A stretch of DNA of 64,000 nt from Fimbriiglobus ruber (GCF_002197845.1 NZ_NIDE01000014.1:682001-746000), one strand, 5' to 3'; shown: positions 16,132 through 25,777, numbered from the stretch's first letter. The notes: generated by a model not told the origin, from the letters alone. Translations and numbers: made by a program.

Positions 16132-16453
16132 TTCACAAATCACGTCGTAGTTGTCTCGGCCCTCGCCGGGCAAAAAAGCCGGCTCATGAGGCGGCAGAGG
16201 TGGAGTAACCATCCCGCCGCAATGGCCCCCCGCACCGGCGCTCGGCGCGGGTCTCCGACCCCGCCGTTCGGCCCGACCGCAGGTCTCCCGTCCCACGGCG
16301 CGTGCCCCTCCGGTCGGTGTCCAATACGGCGAGTGTCGGGCGGGGAAACCTGCGGTCGGGCCGAACGGCGGGGTCGGAGACCCGCGCCGAGCGCCGGTGG
16401 CTCGTTTCACAAATCACGTCGTAGTTATCTCAGCCCTCGCCGGGCAAAAAAGC
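16132..16453. repeat. Composite repeat: long inverted repeat flanked by 48-bp direct repeats
   Basis: Two 48-base direct repeats (16132-16179 and 16406-16453, TTCACAAATCACGTCGTAGT..., two differences) flank a perfect 52-bp inverted repeat (16233-16284 with 16348-16399). About 80 bases around the left arm recur almost unchanged at 60.67-60.76 kb. No gene lies inside. It looks like a mobile or amplified intergenic element. Confidence 0.75.
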
Positions 16454-16507
16454 GTTCACGGGTTACCCGGCGGGGCGCCAGAACATCCACTCTGAGGTGA
16501 GGTCGGC

Positions 16508-18049
16508 CTACCGAGTCGTTTCCTCTCCACGAGCAGCCAGGCGCGTGCCCGGTGTGGCGGACGTGGTTGGCATCGGCGGAACACTGGTGCGGCTCGGCTC
16601 GCGGCGCTGACCCGGATCGACGAGCCGCTTGCCCGCGTCGGGGCCGGTCGGCTGGTCCTCGTACTTAACGGCCGGGATGACGGATAGGCCGATGAGCAGT
16701 GGCGTGTCCGGCGTCATGTCTTCCGGGTTGATCCGGATGCGGACCGGGAGCCGCTGGACGATTTTCACGAAGTTGCCGGTCGCGTTTTCGGGCGGCAGGA
16801 TCGCAAGTGATGAGCCCGTCCCGGCACTAAACCCCTCGACCCGGCCGCGAAACGTCTTGTTCGGATAAGCGTCGACCGAGATCTCGACCGGGTGGCCGAT
16901 CTGGATGCGGTGGATCTGGGACTCCTTGAAGTTCGCGTCGATCCAGATGTCCGTCAGGGACCGCACTGCCATCAGCCCCTGGCCGGACAGGACGTTGTCG
17001 CCCGGGTTCACGGTCCGCCGCACCACCTGACCATCGATGGGCGCGTGAACGTAGGTGTACCGCAGGTTGAGTTCGGCGTTGCGCAAGTCTTCCCGGGCTT
17101 GGTCGACCGAGGCCCGGGCCTGCTTGACGGCCGGGGCCTTGTCCACCACCCGGTCCAGCGCCTGCCCGAGATCGCGGGACGGGTCCACCGCTTCCAGTTT
17201 GTCCCGCAGGCCGGCGGGCGTCAGGCCGCGTAGGGGAATGGGAACGCCGATCTGGGCCAGAGCCATGGCCGAGTCGGACAGGGCTGTCTGGACTGACGAA
17301 TACGTTTGTTCCAGGTCGGGCGGCACGGCGGTCGGGTTCTCGTCGTTCGGCGCGAGGCCGAGGTTGGCCCGCGTCCGGTGGATCATTTCGCGGGCCTCGA
17401 CCACCTGCTGCCGGGCGACCTCCAGGTCGGCGGCTCGCTGGTCGAGTTCTTCCTTGGTCGCCGCCTGTTTATCGACCAGCCGCTTGACCCGAGCGACTTC
17501 CGCCTCCGCCAGGTGGAGCTGGGCTTCCCGAAGTTTGAGCGTGGCCAAGTTCGAGCGGATGGTAGCGACCTGATAGCGGACCTGTTCCTGGGCGTGGATC
17601 AGGGTGAACCAACTCGACCGGGCTTTCGCCTCCTGAGCGCGGACCTGGGCCACAGCGGCGGCAAGGTTCGCCTCGGCCACCTCCAGCGCGGCCTTCCGCT
17701 GGTTGACCATCACCTGATACGGCTCGTGGTCGAGTTCGAGCAACAGGTCGCCCTGGCGGACCCGGTCGTTGTCGTCGCAGTAGATCGCGAGTACGTAGCC
17801 GTTCACCCGGCCACTCACGGAACTGACGTGCCCGTTCACGTAGGCGTCGTCGGTCGATTCGGTGGTCAATTCCCGATGAATCCAGTGGCGGCCGAAATAC
17901 CAACCACAGCCGACCGCGACGAGCGTCACGCAACTGATGATGATCCACTTCCGCCAGCGGCGGCGGCGGGGCGGCTGGGTCGGGGCCGCGTCGTCGTGGC
18001 TGCCCGCGTGTTGGCCGTCGTGCGAAGGCGACTGTGACTCGTTCGCCAT
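16508..18049 (-). CDS. HlyD/EmrA-family membrane fusion protein
   Basis: A 513-residue periplasmic adaptor of a multidrug efflux system. It has a disordered N-terminus, a single membrane segment (about 35-53, WIIISCVTLVAVGCGWYF), the lipoyl half-motif TDDAYVNGHVSSVSGRVNGYV, a long alpha-helical hairpin (about 120-330, KAALEVAEANLAAAVAQVRA) and the second lipoyl part AELNLRYTYVHAPIDGQVVRR. The beta-barrel part has DIWIDANFKESQI. The ATG at 18049 is chosen because it gives the usual EmrA length. It lies downstream of the EmrB-like transporter on the same strand, with a 125-residue gene between them. Confidence 0.9.
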   Translation of the reverse strand: MANESQSPSHDGQHAGSHDDAAPTQPPRRRRWRKWIIISCVTLVAVGCGWYFGRHWIHRELTTESTDDAYVNGHVSSVSGRVNGYVLAIYCDDNDRVRQGDLLLELDHEPYQVMVNQRKAALEVAEANLAAAVAQVRAQEAKARSSWFTLIHAQEQVRYQVATIRSNLATLKLREAQLHLAEAEVARVKRLVDKQAATKEELDQRAADLEVARQQVVEAREMIHRTRANLGLAPNDENPTAVPPDLEQTYSSVQTALSDSAMALAQIGVPIPLRGLTPAGLRDKLEAVDPSRDLGQALDRVVDKAPAVKQARASVDQAREDLRNAELNLRYTYVHAPIDGQVVRRTVNPGDNVLSGQGLMAVRSLTDIWIDANFKESQIHRIQIGHPVEISVDAYPNKTFRGRVEGFSAGTGSSLAILPPENATGNFVKIVQRLPVRIRINPEDMTPDTPLLIGLSVIPAVKYEDQPTGPDAGKRLVDPGQRREPSRTSVPPMPTTSATPGTRLAARGEETTR

Positions 18050-18161
18050 GAGTTCGGGCCCTGTATCTCGCGGGGTGGGACGGGTCAGCGCCTGTCCCGG
18101 AGACCGCCGGGATGGCGGTCCCAGCAACCCCAGCAAATCGAGAATCAAAAGCCGCGTACTA

Positions 18162-18539
18162 TCAGCCCGGTATCGGTCGCAAAGATTGCGCCACGGGCGG
18201 AGGATCTTTCGGCGTCGCCCGTTTCACCGATTCGGGGTCGGGTTGCTCGAACCGGAACCGCTCGGGCTCGCGAACGGCGTGGCGGTACAAGTTCTCGCCG
18301 TCCGGCGTCAGCTTGATGGCCTCCGTCTTGTCTCCCGATTCCAACTCGGCTTCCCGGAGTTCGATGAGCTTGAAATGTTGCAGATAGTCCCGGGCCCGGT
18401 TGTACCGGGGTTCGTCCAGCTTCAACTGCTCGCGCAACGCGGACGCGAGGAAGTCGCGGACGTCCGGCGCCGCGCGCTCCCACTTGCGATGGAGCCATTC
18501 CATAATCGCGAATTCGTCGGCGCTGACTCGGATGTCCAT
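18162..18539 (-). CDS. Small winged-helix-like hypothetical protein in the efflux operon
   Basis: A 125-residue protein, MDIRVSADEFAIMEWLHRKW and onward, between the EmrB- and EmrA-like genes and on their strand, 29 bases after the transporter stop. The helical layout (DFLASALREQLKLDE, RARDYLQHFKLIELREAEL, KTEAIKLTPDGENLYRHAV) resembles a winged helix-turn-helix, so it may regulate the operon. A DNA-binding role is inferred from this pattern only. Confidence 0.6.
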   Translation of the reverse strand: MDIRVSADEFAIMEWLHRKWERAAPDVRDFLASALREQLKLDEPRYNRARDYLQHFKLIELREAELESGDKTEAIKLTPDGENLYRHAVREPERFRFEQPDPESVKRATPKDPPPVAQSLRPIPG

Positions 18540-18568
18540 AAATTCCACCGTGTGCGATCGGTCCGGGC

Positions 18569-20173
18569 TCATTCGCCCGCCGGAACTCCCCCTTCGGCCC
18601 GGGACGGTTTCATCCAGAAGACGAAGACGACGAGGACGGCCGTCATTACGGCCGTTAGGAAAAAGACGTCGAAGTAGGCCAGGGACGACGCCTGCTGCTG
18701 GCGGAGCGCGTCGAGCGCGTTGTACGCCCGCTGCTTCGCCAGGGCCGGGTCGCCGGTCAGGTTCAGAAAGAACGTGTTCATCTGGTCGAGGAAGGCGCGG
18801 ACGGGCTTGTCGTATGGCGTCAGATGATCGTCCAACCGGGACAGGTGGAACTGTTGCCGGCGCTCCTGCATGGTCTGGGCGACGGACGTGCCCGCGCTGC
18901 CGCCTTCGTTCCGCAGGAGGCTGAACAGGCCGACCGCCGCCCCGCGCAGGTTCCGCGGAATGTACTTGAACGCGGCCACGTTGAGCGGCGAGAACGTCAT
19001 CGACAGCCCGATGATCATGACCACGCGCGGCCAGACGATGAACCACGGGCTGACGTCCAGGGTGGCGAGCGACATCCAGTATTGGCCGGCCGCCGAGACG
19101 AGCAACCCGCCCCCGATCAGCCACCTGCTGTCGACCCCCTTGGTCATCAGCACGCTGACGGCGATCATGGTGAACACGGCGAACACGCCCGACGGCGACA
19201 TGACCAGGCCCGAGTGAAACGCCTCGTAGTGGAACAGCGTCTGGAGCAGGGACGGCAGCGAGGTCGAGGCCGCGTACAAGGCGCCGTACAAGCAGAAGAT
19301 GATCAGGCAGCAGACGACGAAGTTCCTGTCACCCAGCGGCCGGAAATTGACGACCGGGTTCGCGGTCGTAAACTCTCGGATGATTAACGCAATCAGGCAG
19401 ACGGCGAAGAGAATAATCAGGATCGGGATGCGCCACCGCGGGTCGCCCCACCAGTTCCACTCCTGGCCCTTGCTCAGGGTCACTTCCCAGGACGCCATGA
19501 CCACGGCAAGCAAACCCAGACCGATGAAGTCGAAGTTGAGGGGCTTCTTTTTGAGCTTCTCACGCTCCACTTTTAGGTACGGTGGGTCGTCGAGCAGGGC
19601 GTAGCTGGCCAGAAACGCCAGGGCGCCGACCGGGACGTTGATGTAGAAAATCCACCGCCAGCTGTAGTTGTCCGTGAGGTACCCGCCCAACGTCGGCCCG
19701 ACGATCGGCCCGATCAGGGCCGCGACGCCGAACAAGGTTTGAGCGACCCCCTGCTTCTCGGCCGGGAAGCTGTCGAGGAGGATCGCCTGACTGCTCGGCT
19801 GCAACCCCCCACCGGCGAACCCCTGGAGGATGCGAAACAGGATCAGTTCGGTCAGGTTCGTCGCGAGTCCGCAGAGGGCGGAGCTGATCGTGAAAACAGC
19901 GATGGAGAGGAGGAAGTAATTCCGGCGGCCGAGGTGCGCGGAGATCCATCCGGAGATCGGCAGGACGGTCGCGTTGGCGGCCAGGTAGCTGGTGATCACC
20001 CATTCCGAGTCGATGTTCGCGGCCGAGAGTCCGCCGGCGATATAGCGGAGGGCGACGTTGGCGATGGTGGTGTCGAGAATCTCCATGAACGTCGGCACGA
20101 CGACCGCAACCGCGATCAGCCAGGGGTTCACGGGCGGCCGCCCACCGGCCGCTGACGAGGCCCCTTGACTCAT
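18569..20173 (-). CDS. DHA2-family MFS drug efflux transporter (EmrB-like)
   Basis: A 534-residue inner-membrane proton-driven exporter with about 14 membrane segments. Family signatures are FMEILDTTIANVALRYIAGG in the first membrane helix, the LGRRNYFLLSIAVFTISSALCG region, FAGGGLQPSSQAILLDSFPAE and the motif-C region GPIVGPTLGGYLTDNYSWRWIFYINVPVG. The ATG at 20173 is the family start; the longer frame upstream is not conserved-looking. It forms an operon with the adaptor at 16508. No outer-membrane channel gene is nearby. Confidence 0.92.
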   Translation of the reverse strand: MSQGASSAAGGRPPVNPWLIAVAVVVPTFMEILDTTIANVALRYIAGGLSAANIDSEWVITSYLAANATVLPISGWISAHLGRRNYFLLSIAVFTISSALCGLATNLTELILFRILQGFAGGGLQPSSQAILLDSFPAEKQGVAQTLFGVAALIGPIVGPTLGGYLTDNYSWRWIFYINVPVGALAFLASYALLDDPPYLKVEREKLKKKPLNFDFIGLGLLAVVMASWEVTLSKGQEWNWWGDPRWRIPILIILFAVCLIALIIREFTTANPVVNFRPLGDRNFVVCCLIIFCLYGALYAASTSLPSLLQTLFHYEAFHSGLVMSPSGVFAVFTMIAVSVLMTKGVDSRWLIGGGLLVSAAGQYWMSLATLDVSPWFIVWPRVVMIIGLSMTFSPLNVAAFKYIPRNLRGAAVGLFSLLRNEGGSAGTSVAQTMQERRQQFHLSRLDDHLTPYDKPVRAFLDQMNTFFLNLTGDPALAKQRAYNALDALRQQQASSLAYFDVFFLTAVMTAVLVVFVFWMKPSRAEGGVPAGE

Positions 20174-20391
20174 TCCCCTTCCCCGGTGACGCCAAAAGCC
20201 GCCGAACCGGAGTATTAGATAGGCAAATTCGATACCAAAACGTGACACCTGTCCGCGAAGGCTTATGCAGGATTCGGGGTGAGCGGAGTTGTGTGCCGGT
20301 CCGAGCCGATTGGTGAATCGGGTCAAAAACGAAATGATGCTGATATTTAAGAGGCGCATCGACTATGACGGACTTGCGTTAGTATTCGCAC

Positions 20392-22059
20392 CTACCCCGC
20401 CCCCCGGCCGCGGAAGAATTGCCAGTAGACTCCGGCGGCGGTCGCGGCCGCGAGGAGGAACGCGGCGAGGTACGCCAGGACCGCCCACCGGGCGTACACC
20501 CGGTCGTCGGCGAGGGCCGCCCGCGACCACGCAACGGCGTCCTGCGACTCGGTCAACTTCTGGAACACCCCGGCGACGAACGCCTGATTCCGCTCCTCCC
20601 GCCCTGTCGCCGCGAAGTAACACCCGCCAACCAGCGGGAGCGCGGCGGCCGGGTCGTCGTCGGCCCCGCCGGCCGTCTCCACCGGCAGCCCCCGCGCGAG
20701 GACGCGGCCCAGCCGCGGCCCGCGGACGAACAGGTCGAACAGGAACTGGAACAGTTTCCGGTTGTACGTCGGGACGAATTGGTTCGTGTGCCGGTTCTCC
20801 GGCGGCCATTCCAGTCGCAGCCAGTTCAGTACGAACGACGGCATCACGTTCAGGCGGACCCACTCGGCCACCGCCTCCAGCACCCCGGGCATTTCTTCCG
20901 GCGGGCGGTCCGGCATGAGCGGAATGCGCTGGCCGATCCGCAGTTTCAGGTCGTCCCGCTTGAACCCGCGGCGGAACTCGTCGAACCCACTCGCCTGCTC
21001 CAGATCGCAGACCATCACGTACATGGGGTACCGTTGCCGGAAGGTCGTTCGGGCTACCGACAAATCGCCCGAGAGGACGCCGACGGCGGTGGCACACAGT
21101 TCGTCCGTTTCCAGGGCCGCCCACGGCACGAGAACCAGTGCCCCGTTCACCGGACACCACGGCCGCCGGTCGCGGGCGATCAACCGGCAGAGGTACGCGA
21201 GCCGCCGCGGGCCGTTCGTCCGGTCCTCGGGCGTCAGCGTCACCCGCCGGGCCAGCGCGGCCTTGGCCGCCTGCAGGATGTCGCCGAGTTCGTACAGCCG
21301 CTCTTCCTCGGCCGCCGTCAGCGGGCGGTCGCTCTGGAGGCGGAGCAACTCGTAGAACTCTTCCTGCAACTTCTCGTCCACCCCGGCGAGCGCCTGCCCG
21401 GGGGTGATCGTGAACGCCCCGGCCCCAGTCCCCCGGGCGTCCGCGTTCGCCGCGACTTCGTCCGGGTTCGCCAGCCGGTCGACGAAGGTTCCCCAGGTCG
21501 ACGCGCCGGAGCAGGTGACGAAGACGGCGTCCTGTCCCGCGAACACCCGGACGGGGGCGACCATCGTGTTCGGAACCCGGATCTTGATTTTCTGGTTCGA
21601 GGCCACGAACAGCGCATCGTCCCCGGTTTCGGGTCGCCCGACCACCAGGTAAAGTGGCACGTCTCCGACGCGGATGCCTTCCTGGCCCAGGCGACGGACC
21701 GCTTCTTCCCACGCGGCCGCGATGTCCGGGTATTCGGCCGCGTCTTCCGCGTTGAACAGCTTCCACCAGAAGTAGCCGATCCAGCTGAGTACGCAGAGTA
21801 GGGCGAAGACGAGCGGGAGGTAAACCGCCCGGACGTAGTCGGGGGCGTACTGCTTAAGGTAGTGCTGGACGATCGCGAGCCCGTTCAGCCAGTAGAGCCC
21901 GTAGAAGATGACCCAGAAGACGATGACGGTGGCGAGCGCGCGGAGCCACACCGGCCATGACCGGAAATCGGCCGCGTCGCGGAACATCGGGAGGACGAGG
22001 CCGACTAGGCTGCGGATCTTATCGACGAAGGCGACGAAGAAGTAAATCAGACTTTGCAT
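20392..22059 (-). CDS. tssM: TssM/IcmF-like type VI secretion protein lacking the periplasmic domain
   Basis: A 555-residue protein. Two N-terminal membrane segments (about 38-60, LRALATVIVFWVIFYGLYWL, and 80-105, VYLPLVFALLCVLSWIGYFW) are followed by an IcmF-like cytoplasmic part (VPLYLVVGRPETGDDALF, later YVMVCDLEQASGFDEFRRGF). A last membrane segment (about 522-548) ends the protein. Classical TssM runs to over 1000 residues, with a large periplasmic part after the third membrane segment. Here it stops there, and the nucleotide-binding loop (GRPETGDD) lacks the usual GK-S/T. It is the last gene of a TssK-TssL-TssM run. Confidence 0.75.
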   Translation of the reverse strand: MQSLIYFFVAFVDKIRSLVGLVLPMFRDAADFRSWPVWLRALATVIVFWVIFYGLYWLNGLAIVQHYLKQYAPDYVRAVYLPLVFALLCVLSWIGYFWWKLFNAEDAAEYPDIAAAWEEAVRRLGQEGIRVGDVPLYLVVGRPETGDDALFVASNQKIKIRVPNTMVAPVRVFAGQDAVFVTCSGASTWGTFVDRLANPDEVAANADARGTGAGAFTITPGQALAGVDEKLQEEFYELLRLQSDRPLTAAEEERLYELGDILQAAKAALARRVTLTPEDRTNGPRRLAYLCRLIARDRRPWCPVNGALVLVPWAALETDELCATAVGVLSGDLSVARTTFRQRYPMYVMVCDLEQASGFDEFRRGFKRDDLKLRIGQRIPLMPDRPPEEMPGVLEAVAEWVRLNVMPSFVLNWLRLEWPPENRHTNQFVPTYNRKLFQFLFDLFVRGPRLGRVLARGLPVETAGGADDDPAAALPLVGGCYFAATGREERNQAFVAGVFQKLTESQDAVAWSRAALADDRVYARWAVLAYLAAFLLAAATAAGVYWQFFRGRGAG

Positions 22060-22081
22060 GAGGCCCGCCGCGGGAAGAACG

Positions 22082-22748
22082 TCAGTTATTTTTCAGCTGT
22101 TGAGTGACCAGGAGGGTGGCGAACAACATGGCGGCGGCGGCCACCACCAGGAGGACGCGGCCGGCCGTCCGGAACCGGTCGCGGCCGCGGAGGACCGGGA
22201 CGTTCGTCTTCACGCCCAGGTCGGCCGGCAGGCGGAACTCCTGCTTGCGGGCCCCGAGTACCCGCCGGCGGGCCCGCTCCCCCCCACTCCTTCGGGTCGA
22301 CGATCCGCGGGGCTCCACGGAACCCGAGCATGACGCACCACAGGTACGTCTCGACGGCCCCCGCCCCGGGCCGTTTCTCGGCCAACTCGGCCTGCGACCA
22401 GAACCGCCACGCCCGCTCCTGCCCGCCGCCGAAGATTTCCGCTTCCAGCGACTTCTCCTTCCACTCGGCCGCCCACGGGCAGGTCGCGTCGCTGATGAAG
22501 ATCTCGTCCAGCCAGCAGGCGAGCGCGTACCGCGCCCCGAGGAAATCGCGGTAATCGTAGGGCACGGGCCGGGGGGCGGTGTCACCGTAGTCCAGGTGCC
22601 CGCGGACCGCGCCGTCCGCCCAGAGCATCTGTTTCAGCTTGGCGTTCTCGGCGTCGAGCAGCAGGGATTCGCCCTTGGTCACCCGCTCTTTTAGCGCCAG
22701 GCCGTGGGCCAGAACTTCGAGGACGTGGCGAGTCAGGTCTTGGTCCAT
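22082..22748 (-). pseudogene. tssL: TssL/DotU-like type VI secretion protein, frame broken at a G7 run
   Basis: The N-terminal 150 residues (MDQDLTRHVLEVLAHGLALK, then GARYALACWLDEIF and WAAEWKEKSLEAEIFGGGQE) are clearly DotU/TssL. After DPKEWG the frame turns to nonsense. The correct continuation (ERARRRVLGARKQEFRLPAD and a C-terminal membrane segment VLLVVAAAAMLFATLLV) lies in the neighbouring frame and ends at 22082. Removing one G from the seven-G run at 22279-22285 restores a TssL of normal length with its membrane anchor. It could be a true mutation, a sequencing error or slippage-based expression. Confidence 0.72.
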
Positions 22749-22790
22749 GATCTGCCCGACGCGGAGCTTGGGTAGGGTGACAGTGACTAT

Positions 22791-22948
22791 CCCGGTGTCC
22801 CCGGGCTCCCGCCCGGGTCTACGTTAGGCCGCCCCGGAGGGGCGGGAAAACCTTCCTGTATCCGCCCGCTTTGTATTTGGGCAACGTCGTCTTCCGCCCC
22901 TCCGGGGCGGCCTAACGTAGACCCGGGCGGGAGCCCGGGGACACCGGG
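22791..22948. repeat. Perfect 55-bp inverted repeat around a 48-base loop
   Basis: Arms 22791-22845 and 22894-22948 are exact complements (CCCGGTGTCCCCGGGCTCCC...). It fills the gap between TssK and TssL genes and would place a very stable hairpin in their shared transcript. It is a separate family from the other inverted repeats in the window. Confidence 0.8.
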
Positions 22949-22982
22949 GACTGACTCCCTCCCACTCCGGCAAATCCCCGCC

Positions 22983-24430
22983 TCACCCCTTCGGCGGCAC
23001 AATGTACAGCGTGAACCGCATGACCGGCTGCTTACCCGGCTGCCCGCGAATCATCACGTCCCGCTTGCCCTCCAGGTCGCCGTCCAGCAGGCGCTCGTTG
23101 AGCCGGATCGCGAGCCGCCGCGTCCGCTGCACGAACGGCCACTCGTCCGGGCTCCGCTCGATCGAGAAGTACGTGTCCTTCTTCGTGACCGGCAGCACCC
23201 GCGGGGGCTGCGGCTCGTACCGGAAGACCATGCCGCGGTGGCCGAGCGCGTACACCTCTTCCACCCGGTCGGACGAAGCGATCTTCATGTTCATCTGCCC
23301 GCTGGTCAATAGGCCAATCACTTCGCCGCTGACCAGATTCGATTCCACGCCGACGAACATCTGCCACCCGGGCGCGAGCCACGGCTCCTCCATCTCCACC
23401 CGCATCTGCAGACCGTGCCCGCCGAACGGCCGCTGCTGGAACTTGCGGTCGGCCCCGATCATGTTCAGCAGGTAGTCGAGGATGCGCTTCAGCTCGAAGA
23501 AGCAGCCGCCGAGGTTGTCGTGGTCGTATTCGGACAACTCCGGAATGCGGCGGTCGGGGCCGAAGATGGCGAGCTGCCCGATGAGCCGGCAGAGTTCGGT
23601 GTACGCGACGACGGGGTGGACGCCGTTCGTCCGGGCGAGGATCTGGGTGACGGCGGCGGCCTCGTTGAGCAGGCGGACCTGCTCGAACATCAGGCGGGCT
23701 TCGGGGTCGGTTTCGAGAAACGTGATCTCGCGGTCGCGGACGGTCCCGCCGAGGTCGCGGACGAGGGAGCCGATCTTGTAGTAAATCGGCTGAAGGATCT
23801 CGGCCCGCATCGCCGGCCACGCCTCGGTGTCGCACGCCAGGAGAGGCGGAATGAACGCCCGGTGGAGGACAGGTGTCGTGTCCCCCTGGGTGGAGCGGGC
23901 CAGGACGGCGAGCGGCAGCGTGTCGTACCCGGCCGGGTCCTGGCCCGAGACGAGCAGCGTCAGGTTGAGTCGCCGGTACTGGACGGGGCGGTCGGTCTTG
24001 CCGTCGTTCTCGTCCGGCACCCGAGGGTCCATCTCGGTCTTGTACCGGGCCGCGTCGTCCCCCGCGTCGTCCCCGCGCCCACGACATTCGGCCGGCCGAC
24101 ATCCAACGTCGGCACGGCGAGTACGACCTCGACGCGATCCTGGGTGTCGAACGCTTTCTTCAGGTCTTTTTCTTCCAGCGGCCGCAGGCTGGCATCCTGG
24201 GGGACGCGGACAACGGTGCCGTCCCGCATGCGGGCCTGGAGGGACGTGACGACGAACCGGTAGTTGGTGAGGGCGGCGGTGTCGATCGCGATCCGGCGGA
24301 CGCCCCAGTTGTACGGCACGTCCCACCGCCCCGACTGGGCGACCTGGTCCGCCCAGTACCGGTCCGCCGCCTGGAAGTGGTGCGGGCGGAGGAACATCCC
24401 TTCGTGCCAGTAGACCGGCAGGGTGCGCAT
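22983..24430 (-). pseudogene. tssK: TssK-like type VI secretion baseplate protein, frame broken near 24.06 kb
   Basis: The N-terminus, MRTLPVYWHEGMFLRPHHFQ, is the hallmark of TssK, the baseplate adaptor linking to TssL and TssM. That frame is TssK-like to about residue 118 (LAVPTLDVGRPNVVG). The rest (DAARYKTEMDPRVP, then RRLNLTLLVSGQDPAGYDTL and SFTIV-type C-terminal sequence to MRFTLYIVPPKG) is in another frame ending at 22983. Adding one G to either the GGGG (24071-24074) or the GGGGG (24059-24063) run restores one protein of about 480 residues. These runs are part of a short near-tandem repeat (GGGGACGACGC twice). Confidence 0.75.
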
Positions 24431-24503
24431 GAATCGCCCGGGAAGTTCGTCGGGGTGGGGATTTCGGAATACTATAGCCGGCGCCCCGCCCGCGTCAGAT
24501 CGA

Positions 24504-25763
24504 TCACGCCTTTCGTTCGAGCCCCGTCATCGTTCCCGTGCTGGAAGCGAACCGATCGACCTCCTGCCCGCACCCCTGAAGGATGCTGACGAACAGGTTG
24601 CTTAACGGAGCATTGTTCTTCTGGTTGAAAGCCAGGTGCTGGCCGTGGCGGTAGCGCCCGCCCGCGTGAAGGATCGGCAGGTTCGTCGTCGTGTGCCCGT
24701 TCGCGTTGCCGAGATTGCTGCCCATCAGCACCTGCGTATTGCGCAACAGATTTGAATCGCCGTCGGGCGTCTTCTTCAGATTCGTGAGGAAGTCGGCCCA
24801 GATTTTGATCGTCTCGCGGTCGATGATTTTCAGTTCGTTGATCAGGCCGGGATTCAGCCCGTGGTGGGACAGGGTGTGGTACGCCTGGGTGACCCCTTTC
24901 AGAGGCGCGATAGGGCCACCGGCGTCGCCGCCGAAAGCGACGACGCGGGTCGAATCGGTCTGGAGCCCGAGGCGGACCACGTCGAGGTACGCGCGGAAGA
25001 TCCCGGGGAAATCCATCCACGGGAGGGCAGCCGGCGGCTTCGCGTCCACCTTGGGCTTGGGCGTCTTCGACCAGGCTTCCGCCTTGACGAGCCGCTGTTC
25101 GGTTTCGCGGACGGCTGTGAAATACTGGTCGAGCTTCGTCCGGTCGGCGGTGCTGACGCGAGCCCGCATGGATCGCGCGTCGTCGAGCAGCGTGTCCATG
25201 ATGCTCTGCCCGTCTTGAAGATGGGCTTCCTGGGCGGCGACGTCTTTTTCGCTCCCTTTGAGAAACAGCTTCGCGAACGTCGCGGCCGGAGACGTCTCCG
25301 TCGGGATCGAGACGCCGTTGGCCGACCACGACAGGCTATGGCTGCCGAGCGTGAGCGAGGCGAACCGCGTCTGGCTGCCGACCCGCCGGGCGAGGTATTG
25401 GTCGAGCGAGATGGTATTGGTAAAGCTCGGCGCGCCCGGGTGTGGTGCCGCGGTGAGGAACGACTTTTCCGCCGAGTGCCCGCCGTCGACGTCCGGGTGA
25501 CTGGTTCCCGAAATGACCGTGAACTCGTCGCGCAGGTCTTTCGCCTCTTCGAGATACGGGCTCAGCTGGTAATCGCGGCCGGTCTTCGCGGGGAAAAAGT
25601 CCGCGGGGAGAAACCCGAGCGGGATGTTGATGGCGACGAACCGCTGCGGCGAAACGACCTTGTCCGCGGCCCGGGCCGGGAACATCGATTCCAGGAGCGG
25701 CAACGCCAGGGTCACGCCCGCCCCGCGGAGCATCGTTCGTCGGGTCAGCACGCGATCGATCAT
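24504..25763 (-). CDS. DUF1552 secreted protein (planctomycete)
   Basis: A 419-residue exported protein of the DUF1552 family, widespread in Planctomycetes and some other aquatic bacteria and normally encoded beside a DUF1592 cytochrome-type protein, as here. The N-terminus carries a twin-arginine signal (LTRRTMLRGAGVTLALPLLE). Family features include FVAINIPLGFLPADFFP, VISGTSHPDVDGGHSAEKSF, LGSHSLSWSANG and the C-terminal QVLMGSNLGNANGHTTTNLP. Related families have metal-binding alkaline-phosphatase-like features, but the reaction is unknown. It is 171 bases after the DUF1592 gene, with an inverted repeat between them. Confidence 0.9.
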   Translation of the reverse strand: MIDRVLTRRTMLRGAGVTLALPLLESMFPARAADKVVSPQRFVAINIPLGFLPADFFPAKTGRDYQLSPYLEEAKDLRDEFTVISGTSHPDVDGGHSAEKSFLTAAPHPGAPSFTNTISLDQYLARRVGSQTRFASLTLGSHSLSWSANGVSIPTETSPAATFAKLFLKGSEKDVAAQEAHLQDGQSIMDTLLDDARSMRARVSTADRTKLDQYFTAVRETEQRLVKAEAWSKTPKPKVDAKPPAALPWMDFPGIFRAYLDVVRLGLQTDSTRVVAFGGDAGGPIAPLKGVTQAYHTLSHHGLNPGLINELKIIDRETIKIWADFLTNLKKTPDGDSNLLRNTQVLMGSNLGNANGHTTTNLPILHAGGRYRHGQHLAFNQKNNAPLSNLFVSILQGCGQEVDRFASSTGTMTGLERKA

Positions 25764-25777
25764 TGCGGATTCCTGGA

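Noticed and set aside
16233-16399. Terminator of the efflux operon
   Set aside because: The arms are 52 bp with a 63-base loop, there is no T tract, and the sequence recurs at 61 kb, so it is a repeat element.
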